NCBI GenBank assembly: GCA_037367355.1
Contig: CM074696.1
Span: 558,001-622,000 of the forward strand
Reading direction: 5' to 3'
Length of the DNA stretch: 64,000 bases
Source: Neoscytalidium dimidiatum
Lineage: Eukaryota > Ascomycota > Dothideomycetes > Botryosphaeriales > Botryosphaeriaceae
Part shown: piece after piece, positions 21,796 to 33,375 of the stretch
Position numbering within the stretch: the first letter of the stretch is position 1
Layout: each line of letters opens with the position of its first letter
Translations under genes and position numbers: made by a program
Notes under the pieces: model-generated
What the model was told of the DNA's origin: nothing
The model's database searches: none
What the model saw: the letters and a program-made list of their open reading frames with translations, nothing else

Positions 21796-24026
21796 TCAGT
21801 TGTTGAAAGCAGCCATCCAACTCGACACCGAACGAGCATCTTCCAGCTCGGCTGTGGCATCTGAGGGTGTGGTCACCTCAGCTTCCACGATCTCGTTCTG
21901 TCGTTTCTTCTGCTCCTCATCTCTGCTTTCAGCTTTCTCTCTCTCGACAGAATCCCTCCTAATCGCAACCAGGCGAGCAACGCCCAGAAGGGGAGCCTTG
22001 AGTCTGGGGTGCTCCATTTCCTCAAGGTCCAGAATACGCAGCACATCGCCCCCCTTCGTTATCGGCACCTCCGCATCGCAAGACCTCCACGTGCCCAAAC
22101 CCAGCTCCTCATGCGCCAAGCGCTAAAGCTAGAGCTTATCATTAGCGCACCACTCGAGCCGGGCATACGCGTTGCAATTCCTCTTTTGCCAGAACGCTAC
22201 GATCTGCTCCAGGAACCAGGACGTGACGATAAGGACACCTCTCACCGTGAAGACGAACGCGAGCCCGAAGACGGAGAAATTGCTGTAGGCGGTGCTCAAG
22301 ATTTTCTGAACTCGTCAGCTCACGCCCCAACAATCCGACCGCGCAAAACAACCTACCTGATTCGCGCATAGTCCTTCCGCCTCGGTCGTATTCGGCTTGA
22401 CGACCAACCCCTCCAACCCGCTCTCCTGCCCGCTCGGTCCCACCGCCGTATCCACAGCGCGGCCCTGCAGCGCGGCCATCGCAACACTATGCCTGTTGCT
22501 CAAAAACATTCCGATCAGCGCACCTCGCCCCCGCAAGCAGCAACGAACCAAAAGGAGAGAAAGAGAGAAAAAAAAAAAAAAAGAGAAAGGAACCCTAAAA
22601 ACATACCAATGCTCCACATCATCCATCCGCTGGCCCTCGCGCACCTGCCCCTGCATCCCGTAATTCAAGCCGAACCGACCGGTCAAGCCGGCGACGCCGA
22701 GCGCGCTCGGCACGGCCGCCAGCGTCTCGGCGTCGCGCAGGCTCGCCCAGCGGTACAGTACCAGTCGAGCAGCCGCCACTCGCGCCCGGTACGCGCCACC
22801 GCGCCGACGTCCAGGTACCCGGCCAGCGGCGTTGCAGGCGCCCCGCGCCCGCGGGTTGCAGAACTGCGCGGGCACGTGGAAGGCGCCGGCGGCGCGGTGG
22901 GCCGCGTACCACGGGTTCGGCCGAGGGCGCCCAGATGCCGATGTCGTTGGCGGAGAAGTAAAGAATCGCGGTGTCGGCGGCCGGGCGGGCGAGCTGCGGG
23001 ATGGGAAAGAAGGAGGAGTGGCATGCGAAGGTGGCGTTGGTGCCCCGGGCTTCGACGGAGCTGGTTGGGGATGGTGGTGTTAGTTTGGTGTTTCGGGGGG
23101 CGGAAGGACGGAGGGAGGGGAAGATGGGGAGAGGAAGGGAGAAGAAGGGGCGACGTACCCGATGCTGTAGTCGGCGGCGGCGTAGAGCGTTTTGCGGTCT
23201 GCGGATTGGATGCGGTCGGTGAGCGGGTACTTGTATGTTGCGGTCTCGTTGGTGTCGGAGTTGCGGGTGCCGTAGTAGTATTCCATATAGGCCGTGTTGA
23301 AGTTCGGATCAGATGTGGTGAAGTTGGAGGCGTTTTTGTGGCCCTCGGCGACGAGCGGCGCGCAGTGCGTCGTGCGGCAATAGAGGAAGCGCTGGGAAGA
23401 GGAGAAGGGGCAGGTCGCATTTCGCGTTACGGTGACCGGGAGGCGTTTGGTGACGAAGGTGTTGCATTTCGAGTCGTCGGTAGAGGTGTAGCATTGCCGG
23501 GTGTAGTTGGCGTAGGTAGACATGCGGCGCGTCTCGTGTGCCCAGTATACGGTGAGCTGCTCAGTAATGTTGGTCGATATTGCGACGCTGGCAGCGCAGT
23601 TGGAGCTGGAGATTAGCAACGCGGGATGAGAAGCCGCTGGCAGCGCCGAAGCCGTAGACGCTCAAGGCTGCGAAAGCGATGAGCGGAAGGATGCGCCTGA
23701 TCGGCTTTGATGTATTGTTGCGCCATGCGAGCAGGATCTGGATGAGCCTGACGAGGCCGCTCGCTCCGTTGGCTGCGTTCCTGAGTATAGCTTGTCGTTG
23801 ATGGTACAGGCCATCCTGTGCGTCTTGAGACGAGTAGAGACTGTGAATCCCAAAGCAAGCGATTCTCCAGAAACTCGTGCCTACGATTGTGACGAACAGA
23901 GCGGTGAAGGCGATGAGAAGGAAGCGTTAGAGTCGTACCAAGCACGCGTCCATGGGTCCAGTTTATCCAGACACCACGATGAATGCTGTAAACAGAGTCC
24001 GACGTTGTTTGCGCGAATGCGTCCAT
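21796..24026 (-). pseudogene. decayed large fungal membrane protein
   Basis: Minus-strand pieces line up with one unnamed family of large Pezizomycotina membrane proteins. The start at 24026 gives SVYSIHRGVWINWTHGRVLG. A shifted frame gives ALFVTIVGTSFWRI and QDGLYHQRQAILRNAANGAS. Another shift gives the extracellular Cys-containing part (SSNCAASVAIS, 23619-23158), an intron (about 23159-23060), then IPQLARPAADTAILYFSAND. A further shift near 22920 gives NPWYAAHRAAGAFHVPAQFC. Last come ILSTAYSNFSVFGLAFVF and [15 protein letters not shown]. Frame breaks near 23920, 23615 and 22920 leave no room for introns. In addition, the codons at 22131-22129 and 22125-22123 are TAG where relatives carry Gln (LQLQR). 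Splicing out 22245-22123 (GTGAGA..TTTAG, 123 nt) would hide both stops but remove a membrane helix. The multiple lesions indicate a pseudogene. Confidence 0.75.
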
Positions 24027-25557
24027 GTTGACCGCCTGGCTGAGCTCTTGCCACCACTGCGAAAATGCCCACTATTAAATCATTAGATGCTTTTAACCAG
24101 GCTCCGATAAGGAAAGCAGTGCTATTGCGTCCCTTGAGCATATGCGATGCAATATCGGCGGATCTTTTTCTTCTTAAAGAGAAGCTCAAAATAAGTCATG
24201 CACGATTAGGCAACCCCCAAGAGGTGCGGTCGTTGAAAGTTACGCGGTTGGCATGGTTTGTACAAATTCCCTTGCACTCTCCATGATCTCCAGACGTAAA
24301 GAGCCTGTTCCACACCACCAGATCTATTTTCTGCCTTTCAGTTCATGTCACGAACGAATGCGAGTTGGCCCCCGTTGCTGCGATTCGTGAGAGGCAGGTC
24401 AGGTTGGTTTGTGTAGCTTTCCTTTCTCGCGGGCGGCTGCTGGAACCGCACTCCAAATCATTGTAGGTTTAGGAGGCTCAGAGACTGCGATAATATGATG
24501 CAGTGTGCCAGTCCGTGAAGGTGGGGGCGGCTTCCACCATAGATAGATAGGCACGGCAAGCAATAAAGTTGGAAGAACCCCTGAAAGCGCTACTGACCAT
24601 TGTATCACAGCACCATTTAGCCTGCACAGCAAAAACGGGCTATCCCAAGTATAGAGTCAGTTCCACGGCCAGAGAATGCTTTATGCTTATTCAGGAGACT
24701 GTTTTCCGCTGGCGGGCGGGTGTGCAACAACGAGACGACGAACGCCGAACACCCCACCCGTTTTAATAAAGCTGGGCTAAGTCAGCGGCGGGGTCTGGCC
24801 GCTCCAACAGCTTCCAAACATCCATATGCGCTAGGATTTCTCCTGTAGTGGATAGGTACGCGGATGCAAAAATAGGACGAATCGTGGGACTTGGCAATCG
24901 ATATTCACTATATCAGCGTTTTCTGCATTGGATCAGTAACGGCTGATGCACGTTTCATATGCTCACAGAAGCACCTGTCGGCCGAAGAATGTTTTCGGAA
25001 CGTATTAGTCAGCATTGCACAACTATCAACGCAGTGATGATGGCGCTGGTAGGGCTAAGTCAACGTGACGCTGCGTTGGCACCGAAATCCCATTGCTGCA
25101 AATTTTGCTAAGTTTCGTCCATCCCACTTGCAGCATGATAAGCTGCAGATGACTTCACACTTCGGTACGCAACAAGATCGCACCCAGGGCACGACCATTG
25201 GGATGCAAGAGTAGATCCCTTTCAAATGCGCCTCAAAAAGTTGAATTAGAGGTTCTGACATGTATATTGTGAAAGTTGGTTCCGTTTCACTTTTCTTCAC
25301 GTTTACGAGATTAAATGATTCACGGAAATGAGGCATTATCAGTGATGCAATACAATGTTAACATACTACGGAATAGTTGATAGGTGAGCATACTTCATTT
25401 AACTGCCTGGAAGGAAATAAAAGGGTATTCAGATAGACGGTCCAGTCCTATCAAACCGCATCACCCAACCGCTAGTCATATAATCGTCATATCTCGTCAT
25501 GAACAAGCCTCACACCAATGCCTGAGTATCAGCCTCCACGATACGTCTGTCATCAAT
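24027..25557. other. intergenic, no gene seen
   Basis: Only short frames on both strands. A minus-strand piece near 24632-24399 has a hydrophobic segment (GVLPTLLLAVPIYLWW) but no identifiable family. Confidence 0.4.
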
Positions 25558-27358
25558 TTAAGCGTTCTTCACGCGGGGGTCAACCTTATCCAACACCTTT
25601 CCGACCAAACCACTGCCGTGCGACGGGTGAGAGCCGTGCTCCTGCACGCTGTCACTACGGGCATGGCTCTTGTCAGTGTAGCCAGACTGGGTAGTGGTGC
25701 CGGTGTGGCCGGTGACCGTGTTGGCGCGGTTATCGCGGTCCGAATCGACGCGAGGGTCCGCCTTGTTAGCCAAGTTGCTGCTGTGAGGACCAGCGGTGCT
25801 GGTAGAGGTGGTGCTGCCAGTGTGGTAGCCAGTGGTGCCGGTGGTGCCGGTGGTTCCAGTCGAACCATAGCCAGTGGTGCCGCGGTTGTCAAGGTCGGAG
25901 TCGACACGCGGATCAGCCTTGTTGGCGAGGTTGCTGGAGTGCGGGCCAGCGGCAGCGCCGGTAGCGTTACCGGTGCGGGCACGGTTATCGTAGTCAGAGT
26001 CGATGCGAGGATCGGCCTTGTTAGCAAGGTTGCTGTCATGAGGGCCAGCATTGGTGGAAGTGCTGCCGTAGCCAGAGGTACCAGTGATACCTGTAGTACC
26101 AGTTGAACCGTAGCCAGTGGTGCCGGTGGTGCCAGTGGAGCCGTAGCCAGTGGTGCCGCGGTTGTCTAGGTCGGAGTCAACACGGGGATCGACTTTGTTG
26201 GCTAAGTTGGAGCTGTGAGGGCCGGCAGCGGCACCAGTTGCGTTGCCGGTGCGGGCGCGGTTGTCGGCGTCAGAGTCCACGCGGGGGTCCAGCTTGTTGG
26301 CGATCTTGCTGCCGTGGGGGCCGTGGTTGCTGGAGTGGGGGTTGTTGCCAACGTGCGAGTCGTGGACGCCGGAGAGACCAGTGTTGCCGCCGTGGCCGCT
26401 GTGGCCGGTGGTGGTCTCCGCAGTCGTGTAGCCGCCCGAGATGTCGGTCGGGTTGAGGCCCTCGCCAGCAATGCTGGAGCGGCCGGTTACGCCGCCAGTC
26501 GGCTGAAGGCCAGCGGTAGCAGCGCTGCCGCGGCGCGGCTCAGTGCCGGTGGTACCAGTGGTGGCTCCGCGGTTATCACGGTCAGAATCGACGCGAGGGT
26601 CAAGCTTGTTTGCAAGGTTCGAGCTGTGAGGACCTGCAGCAGCTCCGGTGGTGTTACCAGTCCTGGCACGGTTGTCAACATCAGAATCGACGCGAGGGTC
26701 GACCTTGTTTGCGATGTTGGAGCTGTGAGGGCCGGCATTGGTCGACTCGGGGTGGCCATAGTCACCAGAGGCACCGTAGTTGGTGCCAGTGTGGTGCTTG
26801 GTTCCGTAGCCCGCGTTGCTAGTGGTACCCGTGGTTTCGAAAGCATCACCGCGGGTGGAAGTGGCAGGGTCGTCTAGCAAAGGATTAGAATCATGAATTG
26901 TAAAAGTCTAAACGACAGTCGTGGAAGTATAAATTCAGGTGAAGCTCATCACATACAGCGAGAGCTCGTGGTTGCGCCAGCTGCCGTGGAGCCGCTGCCA
27001 AAACCACTGATGCCAGTGGTGCCAGTGGTGCCAGCAGTGTTGCTGGGATACTCTCCCTGGGCGGTGCGATTTACACGCTCTGCTCCAGTGTCGGCGGGAG
27101 TTACACCAGCACCAGTGCCATGGTAGCGGCCCGAGTGGATCTCGTCGATGCCACGGTCGGTAACAGCCTGGTTCTTGCTGGTGTCGTTGCCCAGAGCACT
27201 GTCGGCTGCAGTGTTGATCGTGCCCCGGATCGCCTCGCCCAAGCCTGGGGCGTGTTGGTGCAATGTTGTGAGGTTGGGAAATGAAAGGTGAACTTACCGT
27301 GGATGGAGCTGGCTGCGCCCCTCACGCCAGTGCCGGTTGCTTCTCCGCGGTGAGACAT
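25558..27358 (-). CDS. repetitive hydrophilic stress/cell-surface-type protein
   Basis: Exons 27358-27298, 27244-26957 and 26873-25558 give 554 residues. Both introns have strong donors (GTAAGT, GTATGT) and keep phase. The N-terminus (RGAASSIHGLGEAIRGTINT, then SKNQAVTDRGIDEI) resembles small fungal stress or LEA-like proteins. The rest is Gly/Thr/Ser-rich with seven copies of a core GPHSSNLANKxDPRVDSDxD, at about 26720, 26620, 26310, 26205, 26030, 25930 and 25775 (from first to last), plus a degenerate ending LDKVDPRVKNA. There is no signal peptide and no membrane helix. Related fungal proteins are annotated as cell-surface or LEA-domain proteins, but their role is not well defined. Copies alternate in type (see findings). 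Likely intrinsically disordered. Confidence 0.82.
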
Positions 27359-28394
27359 TGTGGTAGTTATGTATTGATCGGGTCAAGGGTATCGGAAGAA
27401 GGTAGAAAAAGTGACGAGAGAGTTCGGGTCGCTTGCGTGTGCTGTTGAGAAGGTGTTGTTGTGTGAGAAGGTGTTGTTGTGTTGGAATGTTGGAAGATGG
27501 AGGTCCAAGACAAAGCGTTGAGGTGTATATATGCAGCAGGAGCAGGACTGACGTCAATGCGGTTCAATGTTGTAGAAATGCCAAACCGCGTCAGAAGGAG
27601 CGATTGCAGGCCAGAGGTGCGCCACAGCTGTCACGGAAGGGACGGCTAGTGAGTGGCTGGAGAAGCTTGTTTCTGCCGATCGCTGCCAGCCTCGGCCCCA
27701 AAACCAACGCGCGCCCACACTGCGTGACATCACAGCGTGGCGCCGCCCGACCTTCCGGCGATCCCATTGCGGCTTTGGATCAGCACGTTTACGCACTTCC
27801 CGGTGTCAGGCGAGATCTGAAGCAAGGAATAACAGGATTCTGCCGCTCAATCTGGCAACTGCGGGCCGATTTAGCCGCAGGATGCACGGTAATTATGGCG
27901 TAAGGCTACTATAATCGCACGCCCTGAAAGCGAGCACGCCACGATCTCGCTGGATGACCGTTCGCGGGGCAGCGCGCGCCCAGGACAGCTTTTCTGGAAC
28001 TGGCCGTGCCCTGCATCAAGGAACGCCGAGTTAATTGTGGGCTGACCGACGGAGAATTTCGATCCCACAATCTTTCAGGAAGCTGCCCTGTTTGCGGACG
28101 TCCAGACGAAGGTCAGAGACGAGTCGCAGCCGAGAGTGCCTGGATGAAACCCGTCGTCATCGCAATCTGAGCATGTCTTGTTTTCGTGAGTCCGGGCCAT
28201 TAGCTGCGTCGGAGAAGCCGGAATGCGATGATCGAGCTACCTACCAGTGCTTTCCGCTAGTCTGTCGTGCGCCGTAGCTTTGACCAAGCTGAAAAAGTAA
28301 ATCCTCCAACCCTACCCAGACGCCTGACCAGCTCCCCGCTCATGCCATGTGTGCCCCGCATAACGCCAGCTTCGTATATACAACTAGTGTGCCG
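27359..28394. promoter_or_regulatory. upstream of the repeat protein and 3' flank of TOF1
   Basis: The 200 bases above 27358 contain a short CA/TTGT-rich leader with repeated GAAGGTGTTGTTGTGT units (27450-27485) in the probable 5' UTR. No gene is seen further on to 28394. Confidence 0.4.
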
Positions 28395-31300
28395 CTATTC
28401 GGAATCGCTGTCGACCAAGAATCCAGCGCGAACGTTGCTTCTCCGCACTTTTGGTCGGACTGGAACATCTTCGTCTTCGTCCTCATTGTCGTCATCGGCG
28501 TCCCGCATGTCCACATCGTCTTTTTCCTTGCGTACTGCCGCCAAGGTTTCCTTGGCTGCATCTCTTGAAGCCTGTTGAGACGACAGGGGTGTATCTGTAG
28601 CCTCGTTCTCGTCCTCGTCATCGCTGATGATTTTTAGGCGGCTGACAGGCTCTTCCGACGATGACCGACTATCTAGTCCTGTAGTGTCGTCCTCGCTATC
28701 CGACTCCGATCCCTTCCTTCTCTTGCTCTTCTTAGTAGCCTCATTTGTGGCTTTCCTCTTCTTGCTCGCCGTATCGTGAAGTTGGGCGCTAATGAGAGCC
28801 CTCGCGATCTTGCTAGCAGTCTTCTTCCGTCTTTCCTCCTCAGCCGCGAAGAACGCCTTGTCAGCTTCTTCATCAGTCTCGTCATCCGAGGAGTGGACAA
28901 TGAGATCACTTTTGATTTTACGCCTCTTTTCCAGCTCCCTCTGACGGCGAGCTTCCCTTTTCCGTTCTTTCTCCTCATCGTCTGGTTCCTCACTAGTCGT
29001 CCTCTTCCTCCTACTCCTTTTCTTCTTAAGTTTCTCTAGAGCATCCGCCCGACGAGCAGTTGGTCCACCTGCAGGGAAGAGTTCCTCATCATCGAGTATG
29101 TCCAAAGCATCAGGACCATCATCTTCGTCATCTGTATCACCACGTAGAGCAGCTCGTTGTCGTTTCGTGCGGACCATGTCTTCTGCTGATCTGTTTTCAC
29201 CAAAACTCGGTGGTTCCCATTCCGCCTGTTGAATCGAGCGTTCGCTTTCGCGAAGCTGCTCTGACGTGAGTGTAGATGGGATAATCCAACTGCCATCAGG
29301 ATCCTCTTCCAGGCCCATCCGTATGAAGCCGATAATCTTAAGAAGGAGACGCAATTTGTTGTCTTTAAACAGCGCAACTCGGCGCTCATCATGATCAGGC
29401 TTGACTGTGATTGAGGGCGGATTACACTCTTCCGCTTGCGTTGTCTCTGCGTCCTCTGCAGCTTGCGCCACAGCTTTGCGTGCTGCTTGCTCTTGCTCCC
29501 ACGCACTGCGTTCGTCAGCTGCATTCGACAAAGTCTTTTTCACCCACATCAGATGATCAGACTTATTTTGGTTGATCAAAATGGATACAGCCACTCCGAT
29601 TTGGCCACTCTGGTCCAAATCTCCTTTGACTTCGAGTTCTGCTGGCGGTCGCGGTATTCTTGTCGTGACCTCTTTATCGTGGCCATGCTCGAGGTAGTAG
29701 GTAGTCGCAGGAATCTTGCTGAAGAGCATCTCCACGATGAGCTCTGGCCGCTCCTGGACCTTCTTGATACAGCGTCGGAAGACTTGCTTAACAAACTCTT
29801 CCCAATCCTTGAAGATCGGAAGGCTCTTGTCTAGAGGCTCGGGACCCTTGATCATCTTGTTGAAGAGATGGATGATGTCGACACGATACAACATTATTCC
29901 CATTTCGAGCTTGAAAGCAACCCGGTAGAAGAATCTGTGAGCCCGTTTCAATTGTTCGACGCTGAGATCGTTGTAGTACTTCGTGAAGGCCACAAAGGTG
30001 TCGACACAGCCTTGGGTTGTGAATCGTGCCTGGAAACGAGCAAAGTCGAATTTTCTCTCCGAAGACGCGCGATGAGCAGCAACGACATCATCCTCATCAT
30101 CGCCTCGATCTTCAACCGCCCCATCCCCATCCTTGTGGGGAGCCGCCTTCGCCTTCTTCCGGGCACGTCTCCGGCTTCGTACTTGAAGGTCCACATTCTG
30201 CTTAGAGTAGCGTTCAAGCATCCGGATGAAAACGTGCGTTAGTTCAGTACAAGCGTCCAAGTACCCCAGTCCTTGATCCTTGTAGCTGCGGAGTAGCGTG
30301 ACGATCCGATCGTGGGTGGTTTCTTCATAGAAAATGCGGTTTAGGATATTTTCTGCAATCTCTTGATCATCCTCAAGCGGAGACTCTGACATTTCGTGCA
30401 CTGTTTGGAGGATTTGCGTGAAGCACTTCATGCTAGCATTGAGATCTCGCCATAACTTTTCATCTAATCCTCTTTGCATGAACCGGTTCAGGAAGATGAA
30501 GGTTTCCTGATTCATTACGGAGGCGATCAGGGCGAAGGTTTCGGCGTCAGCTGTTGCACCAGTAGATCCATTTGCTTCAGCAGCTTTCTTCTTGGCCCTT
30601 GCACGGCGTGCACACTCAGCCTGTAAGAACCATGAAACAAGGTAGCAGAACTGGCGCGGATGTGTTCCCATGAGTACACGTTCGGCTTCATTGTCGATTG
30701 CCTTCCGCACGTGAGTGAAGAGCGGGTTGAAGGAAGAGTCCAGAAATTCCTCCACGAAAGCTCTGAGGTGCTTTCGAGCGGAGCGGTCTAGTGGAACACT
30801 CTTGTCGAATTCGTCCAAGGCAGAGTCGTCTTTCTTCTTCCGTCCTGTATGCCTAGGCTTGTTCCATTTCTTAGTCTTGTCCATTTTCTGCAAACTCTTC
30901 TCACCGCTCGCAAGTACGTCCTGTCCAGACACAGTCGAGACCTTTTCATCATCCCTCTTGATCCAAATCATGGTACCAAATCGATTGTGCCGCGTTGGCG
31001 CGTGCTTAGCATACCCGGCAAGCATAGCCTTTTCTTTTTGGATGAGCTCTTTGAGCTCGTTGGTGTTGGAGCTTGCCAATTTGTCTTCGTCCATGAATAG
31101 CTTCTCCACGTCGATACCCTTCAGCAGGTGAAACAATATCTCCAGTATAATCACATCCTGATCAACAAACTCATCGCCAATGCTTGATGCTACTGTAAGG
31201 AGGAGCTGGAAGATGTCCTGGTCGTGAAATGCATCGATGGTGGCAGAACGCGAGATTTCAGCTTGGTAGTCATCTTCGGGTAGGTTAGGGGGATGAGATA

Positions 31301-31968
31301 TCAAGGCAATATTCCTGAGGAAATACAGAGTAATGGAAATAATGCCGTTGTCCCGGTTGCTCCTCTCGCGCCTAGGCTCGGCCATGGAAGGCAGTGCCAA
31401 TCGTACTGCTGTACGAAGGATTTTGGCTGGATGTTGGAGTATGATTCGTTTATATTTTGTCTGCGCCAGTTGGAGGTAAGGAATGTGTCGGTGGTGGTTA
31501 ACGGTCGCTTCGTCCTGGTCAAGCTGGAGAGGCCAGGTGATAGGAACCATAATCTCCACTACCTAGGTCAGCCAAAACCGTGAACAGATATACTGTGCAC
31601 ATACTGCAAGCCAGAGCCGCCTTTGGCTTGAGCCCATGGTTTGATTTATCCTCCGTCCATTGCGCGAGAATCTCGCAGAGGTCACCTTTCACTACATCCG
31701 CTTCAGCCAGGCATCTAGCCACATCGTGTCGGTTCAATCGTTGATCATATAGCCGGAGCCATCGGCGGAGGTCCTTCAAACATGCAAGCGCGTCGTCTCC
31801 GAGAACATAGCGGCCATCCTGCTCGATGCTGGCACCACCAACCTGTAAAACAGTTAGAGTTGCCGCGAAAAGTCCTGGGAAGGTACTTACCGCGGAGACG
31901 AGACTGTAGATATGCGCGCGGACCTCGGGGTCGACGGTGTCGCGCGAGACCCAGTCGTCAAGACTCAT
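28395..31968 (-). CDS. TOF1: Tof1/Swi1 (Timeless-family) fork protection complex subunit
   Basis: Exons 31968-31891, 31842-31605 and 31558-28395 give 1159 residues, the usual length for filamentous fungi. Introns are 48 and 46 nt and keep phase. The N-terminus carries Timeless-family blocks: [51 protein letters not shown] and [15 protein letters not shown]. The C-terminal half is rich in Lys/Arg/Glu/Asp runs with NLS-like clusters ([15 protein letters not shown]) and ends in GFLVDSDSE, a typical Tof1 ending. The protein works in the nucleus with Csm3/Swi3 and Mrc1 to stabilise stalled replication forks, transmit the S-phase checkpoint and support cohesion. ATG 31968 is preferred because an upstream in-frame ATG (32049) would add a Cys/Ser-rich extension not expected in the family. 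It is divergent from the HAD gene, 271 bases away. Confidence 0.95.
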
Positions 31969-32239
31969 TGTAGCGGTTGCTGATAGAAATGTCGACGCTC
32001 GCGCACAACTCGGGATGTGGGAACAGTGCTGGGCGACGCGCCCCAGCAACTAGCGCGTCGCGACGCGTCGCAATGCCAAGCCCCTGCCTGGCCTGTGCTC
32101 TGCGTTAAGCCGAGGGACAACGCCCGCAGTGACGGCTGCCATCGGCCAGCTTGTGAAGCTTCCCCAGACACTTTCCTGGGAACGGCTCCCTCCATCTTCT
32201 TCACCCCTTTGCTCTTGCAGTCAATTCCGCCATCCCACA
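31969..32239. promoter_or_regulatory. short divergent promoter TOF1 / HAD
   Basis: Only 271 bases separate the two start codons. The segment is GC-rich on the TOF1 side, with GCGACGCGTCGCGACGCGTC-like repeats at 32035-32070 that contain two MluI-type ACGCGT/GCGACGCG elements. This resembles MBF-type cell-cycle boxes (ACGCGT), fitting an S-phase gene such as TOF1. On the HAD side it is pyrimidine-rich (32187-32215). Confidence 0.45.
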
Positions 32240-33375
32240 ATGTCTTTCTTTGTTAGATCTCGGCTTGCAGCGCGGCACACCGCCTTCTCACAGTTGCGCA
32301 GCTTCAGCTCCACTCCAGCTGCCGCTGCTGCTGCCGAGGTCAAGAAGCTCGGTGTGATCGGTGCGGGACAGATGGTCAGACGCAACTCACACCCCGACCA
32401 TTTCTCAATTATTGACATCGCAGTCTTCAGGGCCTAGGAATTGCCCTCGTAGCAGCACAGAAAGCCCAACTTCCTGTAAAGCTTGTCGACAACTCGCAAG
32501 CCTCGATTGATAAAGGCTTGAAGTTCGCCGGTAAGATCAGCTCGCGTTAGCCCAAAAATGAATTCTGCCCTGACGCGCATTTCAGACAAGCTTCTCGAAA
32601 AGGATGTTTCGAAACAACGGATATCTCAGGACGAGGCCTCCGCGGCGAGAGGACGCTTAAGCTCTACAACGAGCCTGGATGAACTCGCTGACGTTGACTT
32701 TGTCATCGAAGCTGTCCCTGTTCGTCAACCTTTCGTGAGAGTCGATCCATCCGCATGCGCATGCTTATACTTTTACAGGAAATTCCGGCGTTGAAAGCGA
32801 AGATTTTCGGTGATCTTGCCCGCATTTGCCCTTCGCATGCCATCCTCGCTACAAATACTTCATCCATCTCGATCACCAAGATAGCTGCGTCGACCACGAA
32901 AGACCCCAAGGATCTCTCGGCACCGTCGCGGGTGATCAGCACGCATTTCATGAACCCTGTTCCAGTACAAAAGGGAGTGGAGATCATCACCGGCTTGCAG
33001 ACTTCTCAAGATACTATCGATACAGCCATCGAGCTGTGCAAGAAGATGGGCAAGATTCCGTCCCAGTCTGCAGACTCTCCGGGCTTCTTAGCCAACAGAA
33101 TCTTGATGCCATATATCAACGAGGCCATCATCTGCTTGGAAACGGGTGTTGGAACGAAGGAAGACATTGATGCGATTATGAAGAATGGAACAAACGTCCC
33201 TATGGGCCCACTACAGCTTGCCGATTTCATTGGTATCGACACTTGTCTGGCTATCATGAAGGTTCTCTACGAGGAGACGGGTGACAGCAAATACCGACCA
33301 GCAGTGCTTCTTAGGAAGATGGTTGATGCTGGGTGGCTGGGCAAGAAGAGTGGGAAGGGGTTTTACGAATATTAG
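32240..33375 (+). CDS. mitochondrial 3-hydroxyacyl-CoA dehydrogenase
   Basis: Exons 32240-32374, 32431-32530, 32586-32719 and 32779-33375 give 321 residues; introns of 55-59 nt keep phase. The N-terminus (MSFFVRSRLAARHTAFSQLR then SFSSTPA) is a typical Arg/Ser-rich mitochondrial presequence. The NAD-binding Rossmann motif is KKLGVIGAGQMGLGIA, formed across intron 1. VDFVIEAVPE and TNTSSISI follow, then the family signature HFMNPVPVQKGVEIITG with the catalytic His, the SPGFLANRILMPYINEAI block and the C-terminal domain (GPLQLADFIGIDT, ending GKGFYEY). The enzyme oxidises 3-hydroxyacyl-CoA with NAD+ in beta-oxidation (3-hydroxybutyryl-CoA dehydrogenase type). Intron 3 uses a weak donor (GTTCGT), but it is the only phase-compatible choice. 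Confidence 0.93.

Noticed and set aside
22489..23616. 375-codon plus-strand frame
   Set aside because: Antisense to the membrane-protein pseudogene; Gly/Arg/Val-rich shadow in GC-rich DNA.
25384..26877. Plus-strand frames across the repeat-protein gene
   Set aside because: Antisense shadows of the GPHSSN repeats; the minus-strand exon chain explains the region.
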